In this document: in pieces, positions 46,561 through 58,160 of the stretch
Numbering within the stretch: the stretch's first letter is position 1
How the letters are laid out: every line of letters begins with the position of its first letter
Position numbers and translations under genes: made by a program
The notes under the pieces: model-generated
Told to the model about the DNA's origin: nothing
Database searches by the model: none
The model's input: only the letters and a program-made list of their open reading frames with translations
Assembly (NCBI GenBank): GCA_963921795.1
Contig: OY997640.1
Location: 56,572,671-56,636,670, forward strand
Direction: 5' to 3'
Length of the DNA stretch: 64,000 nt
DNA from: Nannobrachium achirus
Taxonomy: Eukaryota > Chordata > Actinopteri > Myctophiformes > Myctophidae

Positions 46561-47188
46561 GTAAACGATGGTGTGTAAAGATATGTGGATTAACTAGATT
46601 GATTCCAAGGGAAATTCTGTTGACATGGCATCACTGTAGTACGGATGAAACAAAGCTGAAGATAAGGGTAAAGGTAGGTAACAATAAAAATACAGGATGA
46701 CTTAACATCAGACCTGGCCCTCTGCACCTGGGCTGGTCAGGTGTGTAGGCCTATAGTTTCTAACCCAGCTTCTAAGCCATATCGGGAGGTCTGAGGACCT
46801 GCTATGCGCTTTCCCTTAGCCCTGTGTGCACAATTGCAGTTTTTGATGGACAGCGCAACAGCACACCTCCAGCTGCAAATAACTAAGGCATAACGTTTAG
46901 CAGCTAAGGCAGCTGTACCATGTTGTTTAGGGGTAATGCCAGTGCCTTGTGCGCAATGAATATGCGGACGACAGGGCCCAAAGTCTATTGCGCATTCGTA
47001 GCACTATCACATAAACATAATTTCATGGTTTGAACTTAATTAACAAGTTCAGCTCTGGAGGTGTCTTCTTTTTCTGGGCATGTTCACAACACTTCCCACA
47101 CAATGGCTCCTCCTGCCAACCCCGGGAGCAGACACTTCCACGCCTAGCTTTAAATGCGTTATTGCATTTGAACTTTTTCCTACTGCTG
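46561..47188. other. Single-copy DNA
   Basis: No supported features. Confidence 0.35.
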
Positions 47189-47285
47189 TGGGCTTAGAGG
47201 CTGTCTGGTAATCAGAAGGTCGCTGATCCGCCTCCTGGCCCCCGTCTATGTGTTGAAGTGTCCCTAAGCAAGCCACGGCTATGTG
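47189..47285 (+). mobile_element. tRNA-derived SINE fragment
   Basis: GGCTTAGAGGCTGTCTGGTAA, GAAGGTCGCTGATCC and GTGTTGAAGTGTCCCTAAGC match, in opposite orientation, the SINE piece at 11960-12075. Confidence 0.6.
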
Positions 47286-47654
47286 TGCATAACTAGAAGG
47301 TGGCATTAATATTTCCTGTTCCCGGTTCTTTTTTCATAACTTCATTTGATTGCCTCAGCAGCAGATTTGAACCGGAAAAACACAGAAGGTGTTGTTTGTT
47401 TCCACCTCTGCAGCCCACTTGGACATGGATATTCTGGTCTGATTTGGAGTTGGTTGGTTTGGTTTTCAGAGTGGTTGGCATCTTTGAAGGGCTGGGATCC
47501 AGATTTCCTTTGTTTTTATACATATGCTGACACTTCTTGATGCAAATAGCCTTGTTTTTCTTCCTCTTCACATCCATATCTTTATTTGTAAAAAAAAAAA
47601 AATCAAACCATCGGTTTGAAGTGGAGCAGTGAATTTCAGCAGCGCCAGCTATAT

Positions 47655-47785
<131 letters not shown>

Positions 47786-47840
47786 ATGTGCGTGTGTCTA
47801 GGCTGCTATACCTTCTCAATCTCTTCCTGTTTTTATAATC

Positions 47841-47970
47841 CGGTCACGCACCGTTGTACTAAAGAAACATAACTCTGGCCACGCACCATATTACTAATGA
47901 AACATAACTCCGGCCATACACCGTAGTACTAATGAAACATAGCTCTGGCTATACACCGTTGTACTAATGG
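47841..47970. repeat. 35-bp minisatellite, 3.7 units
   Basis: Units start at 47841, 47876, 47911 and 47946, each CGGCCACGCACCGT-like followed by TACTAATGAAACATAACTC. Units diverge by a few bases. Confidence 0.9.
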
Positions 47971-48029
47971 AGCTGTGGTGTTCACAGCTCCAAAAAAAGA
48001 GGGAAAAAACTGTTTGCAGTAACTCACAC

Positions 48030-48168
48030 CAGTGGTGTAAAGTAACTAAGTACATTTACTTAAGTACGGTACTTAAGTACAGTTTTTAGGTACTTTTACT
48101 TCACTGGAGTATTTCCAACTGTCATACTTTTACTTAAATAAAGAATGTGAGTATATTTTCCACCACTG
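48030..48168. mobile_element. Short hAT element, family F, with 8-bp target duplication
   Basis: CAGTGGTGTAAAGTAACTAA to TTTTCCACCACTG. Flanks ACTCACAC (48022-48029) and AGTCACAC (48169-48176) match at 7 of 8. It lacks the hairpin module present in the longer copy at 34194-34684. Confidence 0.88.
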
Positions 48169-48170
48169 AG

Positions 48171-48173
<3 letters not shown>

Positions 48174-48234
<61 letters not shown>
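48174..48234. repeat. (CA)n microsatellite
   Basis: Pure CA tract directly abutting the hAT element. Confidence 0.97.
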
Positions 48235-48235
<1 letters not shown>

Positions 48236-48443
48236 GGCCATCAATTATTTTCATACCGCTGTCACTCCTTCACCCAGGATGATACGAGGAACCATGCAGG
48301 AAGGAACCAGTGAATCGTTGACTTGAATCCACCGTGCCTGGCCTCAAAAATTACCTCCAGACCCCCCTGCTCCTCCGTGAGCTGGAGCTTTCCACCACCA
48401 CTCTTAGAATAATAAAACAGTAACACTGCTAGTGGCATGAACA

Positions 48444-48687
48444 AATCGTCGTTGTCCAAAACCATTCGTTTTGTATTTATCCATTTTTAAAATGATTTAA
48501 ACTAGTGAAAACAGCCGATCTACAAGCACACAACGCCTCGCACTGCGAGGTGTTGTGTCCTTGTAGATCTGCTGTTTTCACTACTTTTGTGCAACAGCCT
48601 TGTGTGATGAAGCAGGGCTTTACTTTGCGAAAGAACGTACAAATTTGAAACTTGGAGATATGAGGTTTTCACCCGACAACAACAAAA
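48444..48687 (+). mobile_element. Non-autonomous element, family B
   Basis: Left AATCGTCGTTGTCCAAAACC (about 20 bases of the left repeat deleted), hairpin core 48505-48581, right AAATTTGAAACTTGGAG and TTCACCCGACAACAAC. Same order as 27682-27900. Confidence 0.85.
48505..48581. repeat. Hairpin module copy 17
   Basis: GTGAAAACAGCCGATCTACA, GCACACAACGCCTCGC mirrored by GCGAGGTGTTGTGTCC and TTGTAGATCTGCTGTTTTC. Confidence 0.92.
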
Positions 48688-49019
48688 TACTCCTCAGTAG
48701 TAGATAAAATGCACGTATCCTGTTCATGTGTATGTGATTGACATTTTGTGAGTGGGAGTGATTTATAACCCCCTGACAGGTTGACCAGCTATGATTGAAT
48801 TATGACAGTGGGGGATAACCCGCGACTACCCCTCCCCTTAATTCCTCTCACTTCCACAGACCACAGGCCCCCCATTGCGGCTGTGACGATTGGCTTGCAC
48901 ACTGTACTGCCCCTCGACCACAGCCCCTTGTCTGGCTTGCCGCCCATAGTGAGTGTACTGCGTGTGTTACTGTAGCTTAGCTTTTCTCCACTATGGATTC
49001 CACTGAATATAATACACAT
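48688..49019. other. Single-copy DNA
   Basis: No supported features. Confidence 0.35.
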
Positions 49020-49489
49020 CAAGGGACTTCAACAGGGGGTCCGGGACCCCTAGGGGGTCCTCAGAGTTACTACTTGGGTTTCTATCACTCAAAATCTTTG
49101 TGTGATAGAAACCTTTTTTTTATATTAACCACTTGAACCCTAGGGTCCATATTCTGAGAACTTTAGCCAAAAATAGCAGATCTACAAGCTCACAACGCCT
49201 CGCGCTGCGAGGCGTTGTGAGCTTGTAGATCGGCTATTTTCAGCAAAGAGGTTTGGTGTAGAGGGGGAAAAAAGCAGACTGTACAGAGTGAAAGGTCAAG
49301 CTTATTAAGTATTGACGGTTCAAGTGGTTAAATATCTGAAAACACAAATTGACATAAATCCAAAATACACTGATGATTGCGCCGTCAAACGATGAAACTA
49401 TATGGTATCTCTGGGTTGTGGGGGTCCCTGATTCATCTCTCTCTATCTCGACTAAGGGGTCCTCGGCCTGAAAACGTTGAAGACCCCTG
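49020..49489 (+). mobile_element. Complete non-autonomous hAT element, family C
   Basis: Left CAAGGGACTTCAACAGGGGG faces right CGTTGAAGACCCCTG. Flanks ATACACAT (49012-49019) and ATATACAG (49490-49497) match at 6 of 8. The hairpin core (49168-49241) lies about one third along. Shares long stretches with the reverse copy at 14705-15088. No transposase frame. Confidence 0.85.
49168..49241. repeat. Hairpin module copy 18
   Basis: CAAAAATAGCAGATCTACAA, GCTCACAACGCCTCGCG mirrored by GCGAGGCGTTGTGAGC and TTGTAGATCGGCTATTTT. Near-perfect stem, CTCACAACGCC subfamily. Confidence 0.95.
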
Positions 49490-49965
49490 ATATACAGTAT
49501 AGAATATTATTACATTATTATCATTACATAATACAAATATAATGATACTGTACATTTTACCACCAGGCCAGCCAAACTCTAGACATGGATTGTATGAATG
49601 TCTCTACTGTACTACTGAATTCCCTCAAATCAATCTCTACCAAACGTCATTCAAACTTTCAAAGGGACTTGGTTACAGACAGTGTGCTGAAAACCAGTTG
49701 TGTATGCATTTTTTTTTATTGGATAATATCCAGCGCATCACATAGTGGAGAGAATTTAAGCTGAAGCATACACCCACTGTAGCGGCAAAGGCAGGCTTAT
49801 AAAAGGGGGTGTGGGCGAGGGGTAGGGTGTGAGTTCATTGTCATAGCTGCGATGTTGGCGGGGAGAAGGCGTAACCCTAAGCCCCAGTTATAATTCAATC
49901 ATGGCCTGTCAACCTGTCGGGAGGTCATAAATCAAATTCACTCACTCTCACACACTTGCGCCACG
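49490..49965. other. Single-copy DNA
   Basis: No supported features. Confidence 0.35.
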
Positions 49966-50004
49966 CATGCGCACACGCACGCACGCACGCACGCACGCAC
50001 ACAT

Positions 50005-50046
<42 letters not shown>
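49966..50046. repeat. (GCAC)n(CA)n microsatellite
   Basis: GCAC units, a CACATAAACAC break, then CA units. Confidence 0.95.
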
Positions 50047-50048
<2 letters not shown>

Positions 50049-50247
50049 TTTCACAGACTGTTCTTGGTCTTATATTGCTGCTTCCCCCGGCCTCATCTGT
50101 TCTTCTAAGATCACAGGCTATGCAATTTAATCCTTGCAATTAACTCCTTCACTATTACTTCACTTTAGTGCAGAATGCAGAGGAATTGCCCTGCAAAAAC
50201 AACCTCAGAATGGATGGACGGATGATCCTGCAACTTGGTGGGAATAA

Positions 50248-50572
50248 CGGCCGGGCTACGTTTTGCGCGCGTCAGTGCGTATGCGGGGCGTGCGCGCGTA
50301 TGCGCGTTTTGGATAGATCCAATGTCTATCAATTCAGCCGGCTACAACAGGCGTACGGATAGCGCGAACCAAGGATACGCATTCCCTAAAAATAGGATCG
50401 GTTCTATTTTTTAAGCACGCGTATATGCGTTTTGTACACAGGCTATCTGGTCTTCCTCACATATACTCCCTCCTTGGTGTAGCCTGGAGCGTTTACACAT
50501 ACGCGAGCGTCTTCACGGACAGTACGCGTGTATGTGCACATTTTTTGGTGTAGTCCAGCCGTATTGAGTAGG
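50248..50572. mobile_element. CpG-rich inverted-repeat element (possible)
   Basis: Left ACGGCCGGGCTACG faces right GGTGTAGTCCAGCCGTA. The inside is rich in GCGCGC, GTATGCG and ACGCGTATATGCG motifs in both orientations. Target duplication not seen. Confidence 0.45.
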
Positions 50573-51270
50573 AAGGGTTCCCTGCAGGCCCGCCACTAGG
50601 CACACGCACAGTACGAGCTGGGAAGGTCAAAATTAGGCTACGTAAAAGGTCAATAGCCTAGGCAGAAATGTACAATCGTAGGACAAGTTATGTTGGTGCA
50701 AGCAGGGTTTACGACCCCGGGAGTATTTGTTTAAATGCTCTTATAATTGGCACTCGTCTAGAGCAAGCTTTTAGGACGTGACCACTGACCAGCCCAGTAC
50801 AGCAGATTGTTGCGAGTTCATATTCTGCCTCAGGAGTTCTATATAATCACAGGAACCATTTTCTAAATGTGGATTTGAACTTATATCTTGCATTACATCG
50901 GTCGTGATCCGGGCGCTCTCCCAAACAGAGCTTTGTGATTCATTCTGGAACAAAGCGGACCGAACCATAAGAATTCCTCGAAAAGAAAAGAATAAAGATT
51001 TTTGGCTGTCTTTTCTTTCTCAATCTGCTGCCCTTCTTTTTCTCCTCTCCGTGCTGCTCTTGACTTTGGCTGAGTAATAAATCATTGAGTTCAGATGAAG
51101 GAGCGGGGAGCGCGCTCACACGGTCCCTGTGACCCAGAAACCCCAGCAGAGCTCTGTTCTTCACTTGGTTGAGTATCTGACAGAGCTCCTCAGGTCAGCC
51201 CAGGCCCTCCCAATCTGTCTTCACCTTTCAGCTGCTTCTGCACACACAAAATCTGTGCTGTTCATTTAAC
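50573..51270. other. Single-copy DNA
   Basis: No convincing coding exon. Confidence 0.35.
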
Positions 51271-51277
51271 CCATTAA

Positions 51278-51551
51278 AGGAGTAGTTCACCCCCAAAATG
51301 ACTTTTTTCTATTGATTACTCATGCCATGGAGAGTGCAGTTCAATAATATTTTTTGTTTTTTGTCACATTCCTAAGACAAAAATTTGATTGGAGTAAATG
51401 TACCCCCATCCGGAACGAATGGGGGTAAATTTATTGTTATCACATTTTTGTCTTAGGAATGTGACAAAAAACGAAAAATATTATTGAACTCAAGTCTCCA
51501 TGGCGTGACTAATCAATAGAAAAAAAGTCATTTTGGGGGTGAACTACTCCT
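51278..51551. mobile_element. Kolobok-like palindromic element flanked by TTAA
   Basis: Flanked by TTAA (51274-51277, 51552-51555). Arms AGGAGTAGTTCACCCCCAAA onwards are mirrored for about 110-120 bp (TCTATTGATTACTCATG, TTTTTTGTCACATTCCTAAG) around a short centre with GGGGGTAAAT and GTACCCCCAT. TTAA duplication and a (A)GGGAGTAGTTCACCC-type start match my memory of fish Kolobok-derived elements; piggyBac-like is the alternative. Confidence 0.75.
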
Positions 51552-51605
51552 TTAAGACGCGTTATTACTCATTATTACTTTAACCATTATTTATGCTTTA
51601 ACTAT

Positions 51606-51680
51606 AAAAAAATAGCAGATATACAAGCTCACAGCGTGGCACCGAGTGCCGCGCTGCGAGCTTGTAGATCTGCTATTTTT
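51606..51680. repeat. Hairpin module copy 19
   Basis: AAAAATAGCAGATATACAAG, CTCACAGCGTGGCAC mirrored by GTGCCGCGCTGCGAG and CTTGTAGATCTGCTATTTTT. The flank GAACATTTGTGCAAGTCTTT resembles family E. Confidence 0.93.
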
Positions 51681-52150
51681 GAAAAATCATGAACATTTGT
51701 GCAAGTCTTTGAATATTTTGACCCGATTCTATAAATGTCTTCTGAATACTTCTAAGCAACATGATGGATTTGATGTCGTAGTGTGTTGCGCAAATGATTA
51801 CAATGGAAGAGTTTGCATTATAAAAAGTGGTACAGTAGTGGCTGCTTGACAAGTGATTTGCAAATAGATTGCTGGGCTGAACATAAAGATACCCCTTATT
51901 AAGGTTGTTCAAGGTTCACATGGTGTTTATTATTACGAGATATGTAAACATTATGAGCATGCAGAGGCATGCATCAGCTGTAAATTGACCTGTGCCACTT
52001 ACTCCCATGATATCAACAACATCTAATGTAGACATTATTGTGAGCATGTGGAAGCTGTAACTGCCTGTGCCAATGTCCTTGGCTTTGGCTACAGCTCGTT
52101 CATCTGTCTATTTTTCCGGTGGGGGGAAGCTCTTCTGGCAGCCTGCTGCC
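51681..52150. other. Family E tail then single-copy DNA
   Basis: TTTGAATATTTTGACCCGATT at 51710 continues family E and then fades. Nothing else recognised. Confidence 0.35.
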
Positions 52151-52475
52151 AGCTAGCGGCTTCGTGGCTATACGTAGAAGGCCTGCAGGACCTTAGTTGG
52201 GGCCCATGCCGAACCTCTTCAATCACCGGAGAAAGTAGAGGCATTGTTGTGCCTTCTTCACCACCTGTTCAATGTGTACTTCCCAGGTGAGTTTGTCAGT
52301 GACGTGCACTGCCAGGAATTTGAACTCGTTGACCCTCTCTCCACTGCCGCGCCTTCTGTATGGGTGGGGGTGTGTTCTCTGTCTGGCCTCCTATAGTCCA
52401 CCAGGGGCGTCACACCAAATTCTGGGCCCTGAGTACAAGGATTCACTGCGGGCCCCCCATGAATGTTAGCTATTG

Positions 52476-52548
52476 AAAAATAGCAGATATACAAGCTCAC
52501 AGCGCGGCACCGAGTGCCGTGCTGCGAGCTTGTAGATCTGCTATTTTT
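52476..52548. repeat. Hairpin module copy 20
   Basis: AAAAATAGCAGATATACAAG, CTCACAGCGCGGCAC mirrored by GTGCCGTGCTGCGAG and TTGTAGATCTGCTATTTTT. Confidence 0.93.
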
Positions 52549-52731
52549 GAAAAATCATGAAAATGTGTGCAAGAAACCTATGTCAAGGACCCCCAAGATG
52601 ATATGTATTTGGCCACGGACCCCCATCTCAAAATATTTAGCTCCAGGGACCCCCAGAAGCAAAATTTGAGTTAGAAATGTTCGCTTAAAAAATACATATT
52701 CAAAGATTTTCACACATTTTCACAACTTTTC

Positions 52732-52804
52732 AAAAATAGCAGATCTACAAGCTCGCAGCGCGGCACTCGGTGCCGCGCTGTGAGCTTGTATATCTTCTAT
52801 TTTT
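52732..52804. repeat. Hairpin module copy 21
   Basis: AAAAATAGCAGATCTACAAG, CTCGCAGCGCGGCAC mirrored by GTGCCGCGCTGTGAG and CTTGTATATCTTCTATTTTT. It is the inverted partner of copy 20: the text outside matches as reverse complement. Confidence 0.93.
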
Positions 52805-52911
52805 CAATAGATGAAGTTATTAGGGCCCCTCCACCTTGGGCCCCAGTAACTCAGTCCCATACTTTCCTACCCCTTGTGACGCCCCTGAGTCCACCATCAG
52901 CTCTTTGGTCT

Positions 52912-53093
52912 TTTTAAAAATATTCTGGGGGCTTTTCCATTGAAAGAGATAGTAGACTGACAGGAACTGGGGAGAGAGAGATGGGGAGTGTCGCACAGCA
53001 AAGGTCGTCGGGACCGGGAGTCGAACCCGGGACACGCTGTCAGGCTGCATTAGCAGCCTAGGATGCCCAGACGGTTATGCCAACCGTCCGGGC
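52912..53093 (-). mobile_element. tRNA-derived SINE with 14-bp target duplication, inserted in the LINE
   Basis: On the minus strand it starts GGCCCGGACGGTTGGCATAA and has the B box GGGTTCGACTCCCGG. The direct repeat CAGCTCTTTGGTCT lies at 52898-52911 and 53094-53107, and removing the body restores the LINE reading. Retrotransposed, pol III type. Confidence 0.88.
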
Positions 53094-53220
53094 CAGCTCT
53101 TTGGTCTTGTTGGCGTTGACGATTTTGTCAGGTTCTTCGCCACGCAGTCCTACCGGTACGTGCTGAGGGTCAGGGGGTGGTAGAGGTTTTAGATCCCATC
53201 CTCAGCCACCTGTCATGGTT

Positions 53221-53733
53221 CTGACAGAAAGTCCAGGATCCAGCTGGCTGCACACGCTGGGGTTGAGCCTTAGTTCTAGAACTTCTGTTCAGTATTCTGC
53301 ATTTAAGTTTAATATGCGCATAAAATGTAAATGAATGAATAACGATACGCTTTAAAAGCCTAACTTCATATATTACTCAGTTCACAATGTGTCAATCACT
53401 TTCATTTCATTTCAAAATATGTCTGATAAATCTTATGAAATTAATTTGAAAACATAATATGTGAAATAATCTATCAGTTTGCAGTTACACTTTAAGCATT
53501 ATGGCTGATGCTTTTAAGCACAAAGAAAGTAGAAAATGTGCAGTTAACATCAAGAAATATAGAAAAGTATACCGTCTGCACACTGGTATTTTCTTAGATA
53601 CCGTAAAATAGCTTACCATCCCTACAGTTTGTTTAGTAGAAAAGTTTTTTTAGACCACCCAAATCAGTTTCTACAAAATACAAAATAGAAAGAAAATGGA
53701 ATAAATGAAAATAGCTTTTCTATGAAAACCTTC
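53221..53733. other. AT-rich DNA
   Basis: No supported features. Confidence 0.35.
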
Positions 53734-53768
53734 TGTGTGTGCGCGTGTGCGTGCGTGTGTGTGTGTGC

Positions 53769-53853
<85 letters not shown>

Positions 53854-53887
53854 CGCGTGTGTGTGCGCGTGTGTGTGCACGCGTGTG

Positions 53888-53961
<74 letters not shown>

Positions 53962-53982
53962 TGTGTGTGTACGTGTGTGTGA
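53734..53982. repeat. Complex (TG)n microsatellite
   Basis: Two long TG blocks with GTGCGCGTG interruptions between them, ending in TACGTG units. Confidence 0.97.
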
Positions 53983-55540
53983 CACACATTGGCCCACTGT
54001 AGATAGAATAAACATCACAGGATCTGAGGCTTGTGCCAAGTCTGATTGCTTTTAAATGTTCTCCACCGCACATATTTTTGAAAATGATAAATACACCTTT
54101 CTTCTTTTTACCTAATGTTTATTAGTTTATTTTATGCTTTGAAATTATACTTTTTGGTATTTGAAAGCATTTTCATGACTTATTTATTGAATTGCATCTG
54201 TGTGCTATACAAATAAACTTGCCTATAATTGCCTGGCCTTGACTTGTATGTGTGCATAATGCGTGTGTGCTTGCGCGTGTGCGTGCGCGCGCGTGTGCGT
54301 GTGGTTAAAATCAACATGTTTGTACCGGTATGCTCCCCTGCCCAATACAGGGCTCTACAGATGAAGTCCAGCTAGCCTCTGGAGAAGAGAGTGTAGTTAA
54401 GAACATGTTCACGAGGACAGATTCATTTTTGGAATGGTCAAGCCTGAAGTTCAATGTCATAAAATGTGATGCTCTGTATGAGAGGAGCGTGGAGGGAATG
54501 GTTGGCACTATGGATGTAACAGTTAATCAAACTAAACAACTGAATCAATCAATTTGAATAAGATAATCATTTATTGTATTCCATTTTCATCTTTTTAAAC
54601 ATACAAGGCCTAGCAGCAAATGCGACGCATTGTGAACTTTCAGACCGGCTATTTTAAGTATGTTTGTATGACACTGCTGTACGACAAAGTATGGAATAGG
54701 GCTTAAGTGGTTAATTAGACGAATCAATTTAGTACATATTAAAACAGTTTGCTGTTGATTTATACAAAAATTAAGATGAAAATATTAAAAACCACACTTC
54801 TCAATTATTTGTTGAATTGAAAAAGTAATCGACAGAATGATATATGGACTTTTATTTTATTTTATTCTCTCTCTTAACCCATTTAGGCCTAACCTATTAG
54901 TTAGGCTTAGATCAGAAATTAGCCTACAAAAACAAATATGTTGCTACATACTGTACATGTACTGTAAGCCCCTCCCATACACTAAAATGTGTTCCCGGCC
55001 TGAAGTGGATCCGACTACCATCACCATAATATAAAAGTCCATATATGGGTATTCCCCAGAATCCCTTTTATGCCCAAATATGGAGCACTGGCCAGATGGC
55101 CAAGACATGGCACGACCTCGAGGCTGCATGTCGCCCTGAGGTGTCTTACCAGTATAGCAGGAGAATGGAAGGAGCAGTTACAGTATGATATCATGTTGTC
55201 TGACTTCACATTCAGGTTGGACTTGATTGACAGATGCCCACTGCCTCTGACTATATGAAGTTGGAAGCTATCAGACAGCTGGCACCGTCTATTGTACATC
55301 TGTTCTCCAACATCCACATCCAACACAAACTGCTAAATGAAAAGAAGGAGAACGGTGTGCTTAGTGTGAAAGTGTCTCTGACTAAACACACACACAGCAC
55401 TCATGACATTATTTTTCATCCACAGTGGGTGAGAAGGCTGGGGATGCCAAACATGGCATTGATTTATGCCAGCATGTGGATTTACCTACCTTGTGAATCT
55501 GATGAATAATGATGACAAGGATACAGTGGTGGACGTTAAC
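53983..55540. other. Mostly single-copy DNA with fragments
   Basis: 54260-54300 is a short TGCG repeat. 53990-54230 resembles 57790-57975 in AT-rich text. 54343-54520 has an open frame (SSLKFNVIKCDALYERS) faintly like LINE RT. An eroded hairpin arm lies at 54620-54656. CATATATGGG near 55030 recalls the 35.3-kb minisatellite. No gene supported. Confidence 0.3.
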
Positions 55541-56090
55541 CAGGGACAGTAACCCTGATTCAGCCGGGGAAAAAGAGTTGGAGAGGCCCTCATTGCACGC
55601 TATAGAGCTGCTGCTACTCAAAGATTTGCCATTTCAGATCATGACAAGTGACAAGCCAGTGGGCCAATTACATGAGTTATATTTCGTTTTTGTCGGGTGG
55701 AAACCTTGTAAGTCCGAAACCGTTTGTTTTGTATTCATCATTTTAAAAATGATTTAAAGTTGTGAAAACAGCCGATCTACAAGCACATAACGCCTCGCAC
55801 CGTGAGGCGTTGTGTGCTTGTAGATCTGCTGTTTTCACTACTTTTGTGCAACGGTCTTGTATGATGAAGCAGGGCTTTGCTTTGCGAAAAAATGTACACA
55901 TTTGAAACTTGAAGATACGAGGTTTCTGCCCGACAGTGACGATTTACTTTGTTGGCCGCCCAGCCCCCAAAATGGAACGAAGGCTGACATTTTATTTTAA
56001 TTTTTTTCCTAATGGCCGGCCTGGACCGGCCAGGAATGAACCGGCCGTTCGGGAGTTGTCCCGCTTTTCCCAATAGCCAGCACGTCCCTG
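55541..56090 (+). mobile_element. Non-autonomous hAT element, family A, with family B nested inside
   Basis: Left CAGGGACAGTAACCCTGATT and right CAGCACGTCCCTG. Flanks ACGTTAAC (55533-55540) and ACAGTAAC (56091-56098) match at 6 of 8. The shared block GATCATGACAAGTGACAAGC leads into family B (about 55678-55945) at the same point as in the 558-985 copy, so both descend from one ancestor already carrying family B. Confidence 0.82.
55762..55838. repeat. Hairpin module copy 23
   Basis: GTGAAAACAGCCGATCTACA, GCACATAACGCCTCGC mirrored by GTGAGGCGTTGTGTGC and TTGTAGATCTGCTGTTTTC. Confidence 0.92.
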
Positions 56091-56229
56091 ACAGTAACGT
56101 AATAGAGCTACATTTACTTGAATACCGTACTTAAGTAAACGTGTCTGTACTTTACGTGAATATTTGTATTTTTGGATAAAATAGCGATAATAGGCCCTCT
56201 ACAAGCTCAGCTTGTAGATCTGCTATTTT
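56091..56229. mobile_element. Family F hAT fragment with short hairpin (copy 24)
   Basis: ACATTTACTTGAATACCGTA and ACTTAAGTAAAC match family F. The short hairpin at 56177-56229 (CTCTACAAGCTCAGCTTGTAGA) ends in TCTGCTATTTT. Outer ends are missing. Confidence 0.6.
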
Positions 56230-56373
56230 AACAATTTGTTTTTTAAAATAATTGTTAATCAATCGTAATTAAAGGTTTGACTATCAGAAGTGATTTGAAG
56301 TCATATCGTCCAGCCCTGGTAGCAGACACAGTAATTTGCTAACAGCTGCAGAACAACATCAACAACAATGGAC

Positions 56374-56843
56374 TAGGGATGGGACGATAAGCGATATTAT
56401 CGTTTATCGTGATAAAAAACACTCACGATAATCGTTATCGTGGAGATCTAATTTATCGTGATATCCTCCTCCGTCACGCACTGGGATCAATTCACCTTTT
56501 ATTTGCTGAGCTGCATATCCGGTACCACTTAAACCCTCTATAATTGGTAAAAGGTACTTATAATAGGCCTAATATGTACCGGTACTTAATACAGTCTTTT
56601 TTCCACTCTCTACCAAATCTCTATGACAAAAAATAGCAGATCTACAAGATCTACAAGCTGGAAGAGATCTACAAGCTCACAACGCATCACGTTGCGACGC
56701 GTTGTGAGCGTGTAGATCTGCTATTTTTTGGCAAATGTTCCGCCCCGGAATAATGGATTTTGATTATCGCGATAATATCGTAAATCGCGATTTCTTTGGT
56801 CACAATAATCGTGATATGAAATGTTCATTTTGTCCCATCCCTA
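56374..56843. mobile_element. Non-autonomous hAT element, family H, with 8-bp target duplication
   Basis: Left TAGGGATGGGACGATAAGCG faces right TTTGTCCCATCCCTA. Flanks CAATGGAC (56366-56373) and CAATGGAT (56844-56851) match at 7 of 8. TATCGTGATA and CGATAATATCG repeats fill both sub-ends. The hairpin module with an expanded left arm lies at 56628-56729. No transposase frame. Confidence 0.88.
56628..56729. repeat. Hairpin module copy 25 with reiterated left arm
   Basis: CAAAAAATAGCAGATCTACA is followed by two further GATCTACAAG-type repeats before the CTCACAACGCATCACG stem side, mirrored by GCGACGCGTTGTGAGC and GTAGATCTGCTATTTTTTG. The left arm is about 30 bases longer than the right. Confidence 0.88.
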
Positions 56844-56851
56844 CAATGGAT

Positions 56852-57635
<784 letters not shown>

Positions 57636-57976
57636 TCTACTGTTCCCAGAGTTGAAACTACCAACTGGAAAAAGTGTGAATTCTGTCAATGGTACAGAAG
57701 GTGTTTGGTCTCCTGTGAGACCCAGGTTTGAATCCTAGTGAGGTAAAAAAAAAAGTTACAGATTGCAGCAAATGATGCAGCGGTTAGTTAGTATGCCACA
57801 GCCACACATACTGGAGTTGAAACAAGCATCCACAGAATCTAAGGCTTAATTGTGCCAACTCTGATGACTTTTTATACACTTTCAATGAAAGTCCACAACA
57901 CATTTCTTTTTTAGCTTGTGTGTATTAGTTTTAGGTATTTGAATGACTTTTCATTACTTATGTATTGAATTGCCCT

Positions 57977-58008
<32 letters not shown>

Positions 58009-58160
58009 GGGTGCGTGCATGTGCGTGCACATGTGATAATGTATTCTTCATTAGGTGAGCCTTGTCTTTTTGAACTAAAGTGCACTTGGTGGGAGGTGTG
58101 AGTCTGTGAGATTAGATATCTCTAATGCATTCCCTTCTCACCGATGAGTCATCTCATGCC
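57636..58160. other. Mixed DNA with a possible SINE tail and a TG tract
   Basis: CCCAGGTTTGAATCCTAG near 57720 resembles a pol III B box followed by an A run. A short (TG)n lies at 57976-58006. AT-rich text at 57790-57975 resembles 53990-54230. Confidence 0.35.

Larger units (their letters stand above)
52402..52887. mobile_element. Non-autonomous hAT element, family G, inserted in the LINE
   Basis: Left CAGGGGCGTCACACCAAATT faces right CCCCTTGTGACGCCCCTG. The direct repeat AGTCCAC lies at 52395-52401 and 52888-52894, extended to eight bases by a shared C. It carries two hairpin modules in inverted order (52476-52548, 52732-52804) with family E-like text between them. Confidence 0.85.
52150..53220 (-). 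mobile_element. LINE remnant (reverse transcriptase) interrupted by a hAT element and a SINE
   Basis: Minus-strand peptides in order: VNANKTKELMVDYRRPDREH (right of and across the insertions), EGAAVERVNEFKFLAVHVTD, KLTWEVHIEQVVKKAQQCLY and FLR. The series 'N--KTKEL-VDFRR ... V--FKYLGV-ITD-L-W ... V-KKAQQRLYFLR' is a diagnostic stretch of L2/Rex1-like RT. The host LINE is split by insertions at 52402-52887 and 52912-53093. Joining the flanks keeps the reading sense, confirming insertion order. Confidence 0.82.
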
